Translations under genes and position numbers: made by a program
Origin: Pyricularia pennisetigena
Lineage: Eukaryota; Ascomycota; Sordariomycetes; Magnaporthales; Pyriculariaceae
Assembly (NCBI RefSeq): GCF_004337985.1
Contig: NW_021940918.1
Coordinates: 3,193,014-3,257,013, forward strand
Direction of reading: 5' to 3'
Length of the DNA stretch: 64,000 nt
Shown here: positions 29,739 to 41,735 of the stretch, one piece after another
Numbering within the stretch: position 1 is the stretch's first letter
Layout of the letters: each line of letters opens with the position of its first letter
The notes under the pieces: model-generated
What the model saw: only the letters and a program-made list of their open reading frames with translations
Told to the model about the DNA's origin: nothing
The model's database searches: none

Positions 29739-32700
29739 ATGGTGCGCAAGTTCACTCCCTGCGCTCTGCTGGCCGCGGCCCTGGGCACAGCCCAGGCGGC
29801 CCTCCTCACCTTCACGGCCGGGGAGAGCGACTTCAAGCTGGCAGCCACGGGCCTTGCCCCTGTTATCCAAGTCGCGAGCAACGACTGGCCCGCCGTGAAG
29901 CGCGTGGCCCAGGATCTCGCCGACGACTTTGGCCGCGTCGTAGGCACCAACGGAACCGTTTCCGACTCGGACTCGTCGTCCGACGGTCGCCCCGTCGTCA
30001 TCGTCGGCACCATTGGCAACTCGACCCTCATCGACGGGCTGGTTTCGGCCAACAAGATTGACGTGTCGGCCACGACGGGAAAATGGGAGTCGTACGTCTC
30101 CCAGCTGGTCAAGGAGCCGGCCGAGGGCGTGCCTTGGGCTTTGGTCATTGCCGGAAGCGATCGTCGCGGCGCCGTGTATGGCATGTACGACGTCTCCGAG
30201 ACGATGGGCGTGTCGCCGCTTTACTGGTGGGCTGATGTCCCGGTTAAGACCAAGCCCGATGGCGTTTGGGTGACGGAGGAGAAGAAGGTTCAGGGCCCGC
30301 CGTCCGTCAAATACCGCGGCTTCTTCATCAACGATGAGGCGCCTGCTTTGCAAAGCTGGATCAACCGCAACACGGGCGGATTCAACTCCCAGTTTTACCG
30401 GCTGGTGTTTGAGCTGTGTTTGAGGTTGAAGGGAAATTGTAAGTCATCGGTTGCAGTCTCCATGTGCATTTGGATAATGCAAGACTATTAGTACTAACAG
30501 GACTAGACATCTGGCCGGCAATGTGGGGTCGCATGTTCTACGTCGAGGACCCAAAGAACGGACCTCTTGCAGAAGAATTTGGAGTGGTCATGGGCACAAG
30601 TCATCACGAACCCATGGCCAGGTCCGAAGAAGAGCAGAAGCGATACAACCAAGGCAACTGGGACTGGAGCAGCAACCGAAATTCCGTCACAAACTTCTTC
30701 CAGGAAGGCATCAGCCGGGCCAGAAACTGGGAGACCATGTGGACGATGGGTATGCGTGGTAGCGGCGACGAAGCCTCGCCTACGTTGAACCCCCAGTCGC
30801 TGGAACAGATCATCCAGGTTCAGCAGCAACTTCTGTCCGAGGCCTATGGCACTACCGACATGGCAACTATCCCACAGACATGGGTATTGTACAAGGTAAG
30901 GTTTGGGCTTGGTTGTGTGCAGTACTCTTCTGATGGAGCACTAACTCTTGTGTAGGAAGTTCTTGGATACTATACCGCCGGCATGAAGGTCCCAGACACT
31001 GTGACATTGCTGTGGACGGATGACAACTCCGGAAACATCCTGCGCGTGCCAACTGCCACCGAGAGAGATCGCGTCGCAGGTGCTGGTGTTTATTACCATT
31101 TTGATTATGTCGGTTCGCCTCGCAACTACAAGTGGATCAACTCGATTCAGTTGGTCAAGACTTGGGAGCAGATGCAGCTTGCATACGAGAAGAATGCTCG
31201 TCAAATTTGGATCGCCAATGTCGGCGACATCAAGCCGCTGGTAAGCAGGCACTGCATGACAGTAGGCTTTCGAAAAAAAAAAAAAAAGCACTAGCTGACC
31301 TGATGGAACCGACAGGAAATTCCTCTGCTTCACTTTATGGACATGGCCTATAACATGGATGCTCACAAGACTCCCGACAGCACCACGGCCTGGCTCAAGA
31401 GATGGGCGACCCGGGAGTTTGGCGACGCAATGGCTGATGTGACTGCCGAGATCATGAACGAATATGGTATCCTTCTGATGCGTCGCAAGTACGAACTCCT
31501 GAGCGAACAGCCATTCGCTTTCAGCACGGCCAACTATGATGAGGCTGAGCGTCACTTGGCCCAATGGGAAGACCTTTTGACCAAGGCGCAAGCTGCGTAT
31601 GACGGACTAGACAGCCAGACGAAAATATCCTTTTTCCAAATGGTTTATCACCCAGTGCTGGCCGGCAAGACGGTTGTCGATTTGTACATCAAAGTGGCCC
31701 TCAACGACTGGCGATCTCGCCAAGGACGCCTCAGTGCCAATACCCTCGCGGCTGAGGCTCGCGCCTTGTTCGCAAAGGATGAAGAGATCACGCAGATGTA
31801 TCACTCACTCAACGGCGGCAAGTGGAACGGCTTCGTGAACCAGCCGCATATCGGATACGACAACTGGCAGGACCCCAGCACAAACATAATGCCCAGCGTC
31901 AGGAACGTGACCGCCGGACAAGGGCAGACTGCTTTGGGGGTTGCCATCCAGGGATCGTCAACATCGTTCTATGATGGTGCACAAGCGACCCTGCTGCCGA
32001 TGGACCCATTTATGTCCCCGACCGAGCAGAGATACATCGACATATTTGCTCGTAAAGACGGCAACAGCAATTATACGATAGCATCCAACGCCACTTATGT
32101 CACAGTCAGCAACGGTGTGGGCTCGATCACGTCCCCGGGAGACAGCTCAGAAGTTCGCAGCATCCTCAGCGTCGATTGGGATGCAGCTCCTGCCGGAACA
32201 TCGTACGTCGGTTTGAGGGTGAGGAGCGATTGCAAATTGGTGGCAACCGTACTTGTGCCCATCACCAAGACCGAGGTGCCTGCGACCTTTCGCGGACATG
32301 TCGAGTCTGGCGGAGTCGTATCAATGGAGGCTGCGCACTTCTCATCGGCAGAGGAGAAGAACGGCGTTTCATACATTGAAATACCGCATTACGGCAGGAC
32401 ACTCTCGGGCATCAAGCTTTGGCCGGTGACGGTGGAGACTCAAACCGCAGAATCAGGTCCTGCCCTGAAGTACTCGGTGTATACGACCACGTCATCCAGC
32501 CAAGCGCGTCTTGTTGTGATGCTTGGCGCATCGCTTAACCATGACCCCACGCGGCTGCTGCGGCTTGCATGGTCCATAGACGGAGGATCGCCGGCAGTGG
32601 TACAACCCGTGTCGACACAACCACCTTACCAGGAAGGAAGAGAATGGCGTTCAGCTGTGGTGGGTGGTGGCTGGAACGCAAACATTCAAATAAACGGAAC

Positions 32701-32830
32701 TGTAGCTGCCGGTGCTCACACCATTTCGCTGTGGCTGATGGAGCCAGGTGTTGTGGTGCAAAAGGTAGTGCTGGACATGGGTGGGATGAAGGCGAGCGCG
32801 CTTGGCCCGCACGCAAGTAAACGGGTGTGA
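29739..32830 (+). CDS. Secreted glycoside hydrolase family 115 xylan alpha-1,2-glucuronidase
   Basis: Four exons (29739-30438, 30507-30895, 30956-31240, 31316-32830) give 962 residues, the usual size of GH115 enzymes. The introns are 60-75 bp with GT..AG ends, and the first has branch site TACTAAC. Residues 1-20 form a signal peptide ending AQA. The family-specific VSPLYWWADVPVK segment follows in the N-terminal region, then the central catalytic barrel (for example HFMDMAYNMDAHK in exon 4) and a C-terminal beta-rich domain. GH115 enzymes remove 4-O-methylglucuronic acid from xylan side chains, so this should act outside the cell in hemicellulose breakdown. Catalytic residues were not assigned because that needs an alignment. 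No neighbouring xylanase gene is present. Confidence 0.93.
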
Positions 32831-33574
32831 GTGAAGGACGAACCGATTTAATTTCATTAGGGTTGATGGCTGAAGTTAGGTAAAGACCTGATTGTAAAAC
32901 ATTTGAATGCCGATTTAATTACATGCCCGCTTGCCAAGGGGAGGTCTAACGTGTAGGTACGTAAATTACCTGAGATGATCTTGTGGAAGGCAAGGCAATG
33001 GAAACGGTGAATTCAGCGTGTGGATTGTTCGCCTGCCCAAGCAAGCTCTTCGCCTCGGCGAATAGATACGGATCCAATCACGTGGGGCGTTGAATCTCTG
33101 AGCAATTCCGTGCCTGCCTGACGGTCGCTCACTCGTCCCCTGACCTTGCTGCAGGGGCTGTTGCCTGCACTGCCCCGCTCTCAACGGCACTTACAGTAAG
33201 CACCTGCGGCCAAGCACTGGAATCGCATACTTCAGGAAGACTTCAAGACCAACAACCTTGAAATATTACTACAAGGCTGCGGAATCACAAGCAACCCGAT
33301 CCTCTCTTTTTCTGTCAACTTACTACCCAGGTCACAGCCATGGGTTATATTCTCCAAATGATCTGCTCGCATTGCGACGGACCTTTCGATCTTCCTACGA
33401 TGGACTTTTCACACCATTTTCCCACACCAAAAACATCAGAGCGAAAGGTGCCTTGATATCGTACCCAGTTTCTGCGAAAGAGACACGAAAGAAGCAGAAA
33501 CACAGAAGCTTTTTACAATAAAAGGGAATCCAAACTCAGAAAGCCCTATTTGACAACTTCCACAAAGGGCAAAA
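32831..33574. other. Intergenic region
   Basis: 3' flank of the GH115 gene and 5' region of the next secreted protein gene. No gene or strong motif was seen. Confidence 0.55.
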
Positions 33575-35680
33575 ATGCGGCTCGAAGCCGTCGCCTTGTT
33601 GGCCTGCTCGGTCCTGTCATTTGCACTGACAGTGCCTTTGAAACCCAGGTACATCAAGCCAGAACATGGAGTCAAAATGAAGCGAGTAATCCTCGATGCG
33701 CCGACGAATGGTGGCTTTGTGATTGTGGGCACACCTGCGTTTCTCAACTACGCGGACGCGAACAGGGAGCGCATCAAGAGGGCAAGCCCCGGTGCTAATG
33801 ACCGTCAGGTGGAGGAGCTCATCGATAAGGACTGGGAGAAGCTCAGTCCTGAAGCGCAGGCCGAATGGAAAAACAAAAAGCCCGGCGGCTCAGGGACACT
33901 ACCCGCTGGTCCAGGGATGACTACTCCAAAGTGGTCAAATACCACGAGCTCCTCAGGCTCAGCGACGCGGACTCCAACTCTAGGGGCGGTGAGAAACAGT
34001 ACCACAACGTCTACATCTACATCGACGTCTACAAGTACTTCCTCAGGCTCACAGACGCCGCCTACAATCACGCCAACACCAGATCTGAAGCCTGGAGGCG
34101 CCGGCGGACCCCCCGGGCCAACCTCAACCAACACATCCTCAAACAGCACATCGAGCACGAGCACGAGCACGAGCACAAGCTCTAGCTCCACCTCTACGTC
34201 GTCTACATCATCAAGCAGCTCTTCTTCATCAACGCCCACAAATCCTGGACCTACCTCTACGGGCACCAAGACCTCACCAACACAGCCACCCCAGAATGGG
34301 CCGACTGGCAATTCAGCCAAACCAGGGTCTAAACCCGGTGACCCTCCAAAACCCGAAGGAGGAGATAATTACGGTGCTAGCACTCCTTTGGTGAAGCCTG
34401 CAGTTGGAGGTGCCAATGGGCCTACACAGCCGTCCCAGAATGGGCCGACTGGCACTTCAGCCAAACCAGGGTCTAAACCTGGTGACCCTCCAAAACCCGG
34501 AGGAGGAGATAATTACGGTGCTAGCACTCCTTTGGGGAAGCCTGCAGTTGGAGCTGCCAATGGACCTACACAGCCGCCTCCTACAGACGCGGGTAAAGTT
34601 GGCCTTGATGGTATCCCACAAGGTCTACCTGGCTCCTGGAAGCCGGAGCTCCCCCAAGACGTGAGCCCCATCAATCCACAACCGAATTCTAAGCCGTCCA
34701 ATTCTCTACCTGGCAACAAACTTCCTCCTTCTGGGTCTGTTCCCAAACCGTCTTCTGCTCGAATCGACAACAAGCTGCCTCCTCTCGGGCTCGACAACAA
34801 ACTTGCTCCTACTGAGTCTATTCCCAAACTGCCCTCTGCTGAAACTGACAACAAGCTACCTCTTCTTGGACTCGACAATAAACTGCCTCCTCCAGGACTT
34901 GGCAATACACTCCCTGCAGACATCAAGATCAATCCAGTCCGAGGTGGTCCACTTGAACCTACACCGAAATCCGCCACTCAACCAATGGTAGATTTGGACG
35001 GGGATGAAGCTATGATGGATCCTCTCTTGCGAGGCCCAGTCGCCCCAAAGCTAAAAGGTGCACCACCTGGTCCTCCCGACGATGGAGGATCTATCATTTT
35101 GACGCCAGTGATTGTAGTCGGCCCACCTCGCATTGATGGTCCGCGTGGTGGTTCCCCTCGAGGTATCCCAGGGAAGCCAGGTGGCATGATGGACGATGAC
35201 GACCATGACCAAATGCCCTTCGGCCATCCTGACAAACCAAAGGGCAGAGGCTCACCTCCCAGCCCACAAAAGGGTTCCCACAGCAAGAAGCGGCCGGGCG
35301 CGGCGGTGATTGGGAAAGACACCCCGGTCACGCTCGAAGACCACGATGACACACTACTGGGCGGGAAGCAACGAGGCAAGCCCACGCGTAACGGCGATCG
35401 AGAGGTTGTGCTTGAGGATCACGACTCGCTAGATGCACCCTTTGCCGCTCCGCACGGTGGCAAGAAGAAGCAGGGCGATCCGGAGGGCACGGGTCTATTC
35501 AGCGTTGACATAATCGGCATGACGAAACACAGCAACTGGCGCAGGGGTGAGAGGGCTCAAAGGGTACGGAGGCGAGAGGCGTCGGCGGTGTCCCATGACA
35601 AGAGGCATGTTCGCCATCTGGATAGGAGATGGGAGCAGCCGCCGCAGCTGCAGCACGGACATGGAATTTCTGGGGTTTAG
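33575..35680 (+). CDS. Predicted secreted protein with an HMG-box-like segment and repetitive Pro/Ser/Thr tail
   Basis: A single frame of 701 residues. Residues 1-19 are a signal peptide (MRLEAVALLACSVLSFALT). Residues about 51-102 read like an HMG box: a hydrophobic start, NYADANRERIKR, then DKDWEKLSPEAQAEWKNK, as in the NRERIK...W..LSPE pattern of HMG proteins. Next come Ser/Thr runs (120-222), two 48-residue direct repeats (235-282 and 283-330), DNKLPPLG-type short repeats (395-447), Gly/Pro-rich sequence, and a basic tail (655-690) with several dibasic pairs that could be Kex2 sites. No membrane anchor is visible. Secretion of an HMG-like fold is unusual. The protein could be a wall-associated or host-directed protein; the HMG resemblance covers one short region and is my reading. 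A cytoplasmic protein with a fortuitous hydrophobic start is the main alternative. Confidence 0.75.
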   Translation: MRLEAVALLACSVLSFALTVPLKPRYIKPEHGVKMKRVILDAPTNGGFVIVGTPAFLNYADANRERIKRASPGANDRQVEELIDKDWEKLSPEAQAEWKNKKPGGSGTLPAGPGMTTPKWSNTTSSSGSATRTPTLGAVRNSTTTSTSTSTSTSTSSGSQTPPTITPTPDLKPGGAGGPPGPTSTNTSSNSTSSTSTSTSTSSSSTSTSSTSSSSSSSSTPTNPGPTSTGTKTSPTQPPQNGPTGNSAKPGSKPGDPPKPEGGDNYGASTPLVKPAVGGANGPTQPSQNGPTGTSAKPGSKPGDPPKPGGGDNYGASTPLGKPAVGAANGPTQPPPTDAGKVGLDGIPQGLPGSWKPELPQDVSPINPQPNSKPSNSLPGNKLPPSGSVPKPSSARIDNKLPPLGLDNKLAPTESIPKLPSAETDNKLPLLGLDNKLPPPGLGNTLPADIKINPVRGGPLEPTPKSATQPMVDLDGDEAMMDPLLRGPVAPKLKGAPPGPPDDGGSIILTPVIVVGPPRIDGPRGGSPRGIPGKPGGMMDDDDHDQMPFGHPDKPKGRGSPPSPQKGSHSKKRPGAAVIGKDTPVTLEDHDDTLLGGKQRGKPTRNGDREVVLEDHDSLDAPFAAPHGGKKKQGDPEGTGLFSVDIIGMTKHSNWRRGERAQRVRRREASAVSHDKRHVRHLDRRWEQPPQLQHGHGISGV
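34277..34564 (+). repeat. Two 144-bp in-frame direct repeats
   Basis: Units 34277-34420 and 34421-34564 are nearly identical and encode 48-residue repeats beginning PTQP-QNGPTG; a third truncated start follows at 34565. The 3-base periodicity keeps the protein frame intact. Confidence 0.9.
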
Positions 35681-37820
35681 ACTTGAAAGGTGTTTAAAAA
35701 TAGCGGTGGCGTCCGGTTCCTTTTGGTTTGAGTTTTCGTCTTTCTTGTATATGTACATTTCTTTTGTTGACATTGTCCCAGTAGTTTTCATCTGAGGCCA
35801 TAACAAAACCTCATTTCGCTTCAGTCTCTTTCCCTAAGCATTCCTCCTCGTTTTCCCTAGACACTGTGAAGTGCGGTCGGAGGCATAAGCTGGCCGGCAC
35901 GATCAGTAAAAGTAAGGCATCGTTTGCTGTCGGTGGTTTCTCGGTCAGATGAGCTTTACCCCGGTCACGGGACAGAATCGAACCAAAAACATCGCGCATA
36001 CTGTTGAGAGATGCAGATGCAATGGTTATGCTTGTCGACCGGATTGTGTGATCGCAATGCGTCCTCTAACAGAGAAGAAAGGCATTCCGTCTGACGGTCA
36101 CATCCACGAAGCTGCGATCCTACCTTGAAAACAATCCACCCTCTGCAGCAATGGGACGTAAGCAGATTCGAGTCGATGATATTCTCAGCGTCTGTTCTGG
36201 TGTACCGTCTTGACGACTGTACATAGGCTAAACAAGGGCCTTGACTGTGACAGATCCAGGTGGCCGAGTTACTAGGATTAGAAATGCAAGCTCAGCCTTC
36301 GAGCAGCTGATGCAGGACAACAAATTAACCGGCATTAGCTTGCGAGATGGAAGCTGATGGCTGAAGCTCTACCGCTGCTGCACACGACGTGCCCCCGCAT
36401 GTTCCTCGCTTTTGAACATGAAATAAACGCCGGGATATCAACCGAGACCAATCAGAAGCCAAGTTCATAGCATTTTGCATACGTTATTTCTCGACTCCCA
36501 AATCTTCACAGGACTATTCATTGTATGGCAATAGGCTTTGTAGCCTCTGCAAACCCTCCAAAAACTTTATATACATAGGCTTTGCTGATCGAGCGCCATA
36601 GTTCTCACCAATATGAGGAACTCACAGAGTAGAGTTTACTTAAGACCAGACAAGTCGGAACAAGTGATTTTGTTTTTGGTGTTCATGAGCATGAATATAC
36701 GGAGGAAAGCAGCAGATATCGGTTGTTCTCAAGCAAACCGAAGTCAACTTACCACACTTTCAAAGCCGCCGGGATTTAGGAACTAGCTAAGACTGCCCAA
36801 GATTTTGGCATTTAGTCTAGTGCAACTATAACAGTCCGTAGGAGATCCCACCATGAACTACGTGACGTTACTAGCGGCGATTCAAGAATTAAGCTCTAAA
36901 ACGGTCTCGTTGGCAAAGCTTCCAGCCCCGAACACAAGCACAAGCACCCTGGTTACAGGAATACCAGTAGATGTTTGCTCCGAGGACGGAGTTGATCAGA
37001 GTACCACGCCAGCAAATACTGACCAAGGAACGGGAGAAGTGTGAATACCAAGCCTTGGCCTCAGCCCTTATTGGCTTTTAAGTTTGAGGAATTGCGCCAA
37101 GGCTGCAGTAAAGATTAACCCCATCGAGTCATTAAAAAATACCCGTGGACATGCTCTCTTTACCCCAGGATCTCAGCAAGTCCCAAGATGCAAGAGGTTA
37201 TCCCCACATCCCTGAGCAAAGAATGGAATTGCTTTACTTGGCATGGTTTCAATGCCATCCTCTGATAGACCTTCACAGAGCAAAGTAAATAAATAAAAGA
37301 AAAAAAAAGGGAGACTGAACCCTATGGCGAATGCCACTGGCATGCAACATGATGATAATCCATGTTAAACAATCACCTCCATCAATGGCTGTGCTGTAAC
37401 GACACCGCTCATTTAAACACACGTTCACACACCCACTCCTACCCCAAGACCAGCACGGCTCGGCGGCATGTCAAAAAGGTCTTGGTGATTCCATGGCGTG
37501 CGGAGAAGCTGCAACCAAGGATATGAAATAGCCCGAGTAACAACCGTCGCGATAGCACCAAGCTCGGGATCTCTTTTACTTTCGCGGGGGTAGCATGTAA
37601 GTGAATGCTAAGTGGATAGAAAGGGGGGGAAAAAGAGTAGAAAAGGGGAGCTCCCACCTCCCCCATAAGTTTCCTTTTCCTCTCGAAATTCGTTCTTTTG
37701 GCACCCAGGTGTCTTGAAAAAAAAACCTCATTCCATATAGGGTGATAATAAGAGGCACTCATTCTAGCCTCTGGGCATAGCAACAGGGAAGAGCCTCTCT
37801 GACTGATATTAGCCGCCGTC
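35681..37820. other. 2.1-kb intergenic region
   Basis: No supported gene. The longest frames are about 60 codons without domains, apart from one antisense frame of 189 codons (37439-38008) that overlaps the start of the next gene. No repeats of note. Confidence 0.5.
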
Positions 37821-39472
37821 ATGGCGACCACACAACCAATAGTATCCACAGGCAGGGACGCTGGCAATGACATTCGGATTGAAGAAGAACAAATCGGCCG
37901 CTCACATACCAATGAGGAGGGAATTTTGAAAAATGGCCCTATGGTGGACAAGGTCGACCAGTTTGGCTCGCACACCAAGACGGATCCGAGAGAAATCGCC
38001 TTGGTCAAGAAGCTGGATTGGCATATTCTTGTGAGGAAACCCGTTCCCTTTGAGGGACAAGTTTACAGGCGTGTTCTGAGACTGATCTGTCCCCGTCCCA
38101 ACCAGCCTATCCTCTGGCTCATGTATCTCTTCAACTACCTCGACCGCAACGCCTTGGTGAATGCTCGACTCGACGACCTCGAGAAGAGGCTTAATCTGGT
38201 GGGCACCGAGTACAACACATGCGTGTCGATTCTGTTTGTTGGGTTAGTGGTTGCAGCTGGGCTGTAATACCATACATATCAAATACTGCCACAAGACGAA
38301 TACTGACAAAAAATAAAAAACAAAAAAGCTACATCGCCTTTCAGATCCCCTCCAACATGATCCTCACCAGAGTCAAGCCCTCGTGGTACATGGCGGGCTT
38401 CTGCCTCGCCTGGTCCATCATCAGCCTGCTCACATACCTGGCACACGATTACTCCACCATGGTGGCCTTCCGCTTCCTCCTGGGCGTGACCGAGGCGCCG
38501 TTCTACCCCGGCGCCCTGTACGTCATCAGCATGTTCTACACGCGCAAGGAGATCGCCGTGCGCATGTCGTGGTTCTTCACGGCCAACATGCTAGCCAGCG
38601 CCGTGTCGCCGCTCATCGCGGCCGGGGTCTTCTCGGGGCTGGGCGGCGCCCGCGGCCTCGCGGGCTGGCAGTGGCTGTTCATCATCCAGGGCGCGCTGAG
38701 CATCGTGGTGGCCATCATGGCCTTCTTCATGCTGCCCGACCACCCGCTCACGACGAGGTGGCTGAGCGAGCGGGAGAAGCAGCTGGCGCACGCGAGGATC
38801 TGCATGGACACGACGGACCTGGCCGAGGGCACGAGCGTGTGGCTCGGGCTGAAGCAGGCCGCCGCGGACTGGCGGACCTGGGTCCTCGTGCTCATGTACA
38901 ACTTTCACCTGTCGTCCATCAGCTTCCAGAACTTTCTGCCGACGGTGCTGCAGACGTTGGTGGAGGACAGGATCATGAGCTTGGTGCTGACGTTCCCGCC
39001 GTATCTCTTCGCGGCCGTCATGGCCGTGGTCATGGGCAAGACCTCGGGTCACTTCAACGAGCGGACGTGGCACATAACCGTGTGCAAGTCCATCGTCATC
39101 ATCGGCTTCGTACTACCAGTCGCGACCTTCAACGTCCCGGCCCGGATGGTGGGCATCTTTCTGTTTGTGGGCTTCACGTTTGGTATCAACAACATCATCC
39201 TCGGCTGGGTATCCTCGACGCTCGGACAGACCAACGAGAAGAAGTCGGTTTCCCTGGCCATCGCCAACTCGCTGGGCAACATGTCTTCCATCTACATGCC
39301 GTACATCTGGGACAAGCAGTTTGCACCGCGGTACATCCCGCCCTGGCTGGCGAGTATCGCTTTTTCGGCGGGCTGCGTGGCGCTGGCTTGGTCTCTCAAG
39401 CTGGCGTTGAAGAGGCAGAATAAGAAGATGAAGGAGAGGGATCCGACCGAAACCAACTTTTACGTCTACTAG
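37821..39472 (+). CDS. MFS transporter, allantoate permease (anion:cation symporter) family
   Basis: Three exons (37821-38030, 38106-38242, 38329-39472) give 496 residues. Intron 1 is GTGAGG..ACCAG and intron 2 is GTTAGT..AAAAG with branch site TACTGAC. After a polar N-terminus the first membrane segment contains LWLMYLFNYLDRNAL. GVTEAPFYPGALYVISMFY (in exon 3) is the characteristic EA-(F)-PG segment of the Dal5/Tna1 family. About 12 membrane helices are visible, split by a central polar loop. Relatives carry allantoate, nicotinate, pantothenate, biotin and similar acids across the plasma membrane; the substrate cannot be read from sequence. The length is typical (about 490-520). Confidence 0.9.
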
Positions 39473-40934
39473 ACGCAGGTTGGTGGGTTGGTTCAAGGGA
39501 ATTCGGTCACAACACTTTGTTCTGGAACAAATCTAGACCAACTCTAATAGAAATTACAGCAAGATTTGAGTCAGTAGCAGCTGAGATGGGATGATTTCCA
39601 TAGGCAGACCAACCAATAAAGTCCGTGACAAGGTCGCCCTTATCCCTGATGGGGCAAGTGGGCTTGCGTTGCCATTGAGTTCATCCGAGCTAAAGAACAA
39701 GTCTGGAAATGAACACTAGAATAGACTACAGTAGTGCGTGATGGCGGCATGATGAAAAATTGGTAAGCTTTAGGTGCCAAAGACGAACGCGACGACTCAA
39801 TATAGGCTATGGAGGAGTAAACTCAGCAATAGTGGCAGAAAAAATTTATGTTGTTACGAGAATTAACCACCTTTCTAGCCAGCGGTTGTATTGCCGGCCG
39901 GGCTGCTGCTGCAAGTTTCTCCCAAGACGTCCACGCACATCCATCAACCCGGTATCCTTTGTTACATAGTTTATCACACCCAATCCATAGAGTCGTGAAC
40001 GTAGTAGCAATTTGTTTGTCGGGGCAAAAACACACCAAGGTAGTCAGTCAGACGAGATGCGCTGGAGGATCCTGTTGGCCTGTTCCCTTGTCCACGTGGT
40101 ATTTTAGCGCATATTTCGTATTTGTAAGCTTCCTCCACCGCCTATGGAAGTTCAACCCTCTCTCCAAACTGCAAGGCTGCGGAGACTAGATACGTCGTGA
40201 ACGGCCCTCACTTCCTAGTTGACGTTTCCCCGTCACGGCAGAGTGTCACCCCCTCAATAAAGAAGCAAGCAAGACATACGGTCTTTGAGGATGTTGGGAG
40301 GGGAAGATGCAGGCTGCCGTACTGGTGCAGCAAACGCAGTACCAAAAACGGAGGGCTCTGTTCATTTTTCGCCAAATGTGTGGTACCCTATGAGCCCTGG
40401 TTCACGAAAAGCGCACAGTGATGTTTTGATGTTTTATAAACTCAAGAACGGCTCTCGGGGAATTGGGTCGCGAATACCGGGATTTTTCTGCTTTTCGGCC
40501 TCGGACATTATCTTCTTGTAGCTTGAGCAGGGGTAAGAGTCGCTTGACTGGTAGTTCCCCGTGATTGCCCATTGAAAATCTATCTAGCAGCGGTGTGCAG
40601 CTTAACTCCGATTACTCCCCTCGGTGTTGGATGTGAGATTAAAAATCAATATTAAATTGTTGATGATATTGGTAAGAGCTTGGGATTTCTGAGAACATTT
40701 GAATGGTCAACTGCGCCACTCTGTTATACGGGGGAAAATACCATGCAGACCACGAAAGAGGCCATGCTTAGTCGAGATTCGATGGATGTAGAAGGGATAA
40801 ATGCGAATCGAATGCATTCCTTTCCCATTAATTCAATGTGCTTCGTCAAGGTCTGCGAGTCCGAATCAAATGGCAGCAACCATGATAGGATACGGAGCAG
40901 AAAAAAAAAAAAAAAAAGTTTCTTGGGTGACAAA

Positions 40935-40956
40935 TTACGCACCTCAAGGTGCGTAA
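40935..40956. repeat. Palindrome with 10-bp perfect arms
   Basis: TTACGCACCT, two bases, then its exact complement AGGTGCGTAA. It could be a binding site for a dimeric regulator or a hairpin; it is far from any gene start. Confidence 0.7.
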
Positions 40957-41715
40957 GTCCTCGGATTTTCACCTTGGCTGAGATGCCTAGGTATTTAGGC
41001 AGCGACGTTATTGCTCAGACTACTGTAGATTAGACTAAAGCTTCATTTCAGGCATTGGGCACCAAGGTTCTCGGACTTGGACAAAGAAACTAAGCCTTAC
41101 CATCACTAAATCGGATATTAATCTGATCAATTCGCGAAAAACAACAACGACGTTGATCTCCAATATGTGGAGTCTATCAACTGACTCATCAGGGGCTATC
41201 TGGGGCTCCAGCCCGACCAGACGATGTTGGTTTTGAGTATTGAGTTTAGGATTCTGGTGTCTTTTTTTTTTTTTTTTTTTTTTTTGTCTCACCCCTTTCG
41301 TTCCAAATCGTCCATCCTAGCAGTATGGTGTGGCGCCCATTTACTGTACTGCGAGACGATGAGCCGGCCAGGTACAGACCATTGACAAGGGTCCATCCCA
41401 GGCGCCAACTCGTCTAGAATCGGTTGTGTAACAAGGCAGCCAAATGAATATGGTACAGGTCAATTCAATCCATGGGTCAGCAACCCCTTGCCGGCCTCGT
41501 CTCCCGCTGCCAAAATTTCCCTGAGGATCATCTCTCTACCAATTACCGAGAAATGACACGGGTAGCTGCTGGTTTTGGCTGTCCGACTCGGCTTTCCCTG
41601 ATACATCAAACCTACCCATGAGAAACCCTTCAAGGACATCAATGCCCAGAAACAAAAGACAGATCCAACAGACAGCATAACAATTAGCGTAATCGTGCGC
41701 CTGGCGCGGCAGGGA

Positions 41716-41735
41716 GGCAGGCAGGCAGGCAGGCA
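41716..41735. repeat. (GGCA)5 microsatellite
   Basis: Five tandem GGCA units in intergenic DNA. Confidence 0.85.

Noticed and set aside
38383..39423. 346-codon plus-strand frame within the allantoate permease-like transporter
   Set aside because: Out of frame with a well-supported 12-helix transporter; Arg/His/Pro-rich shadow of high-GC coding DNA.
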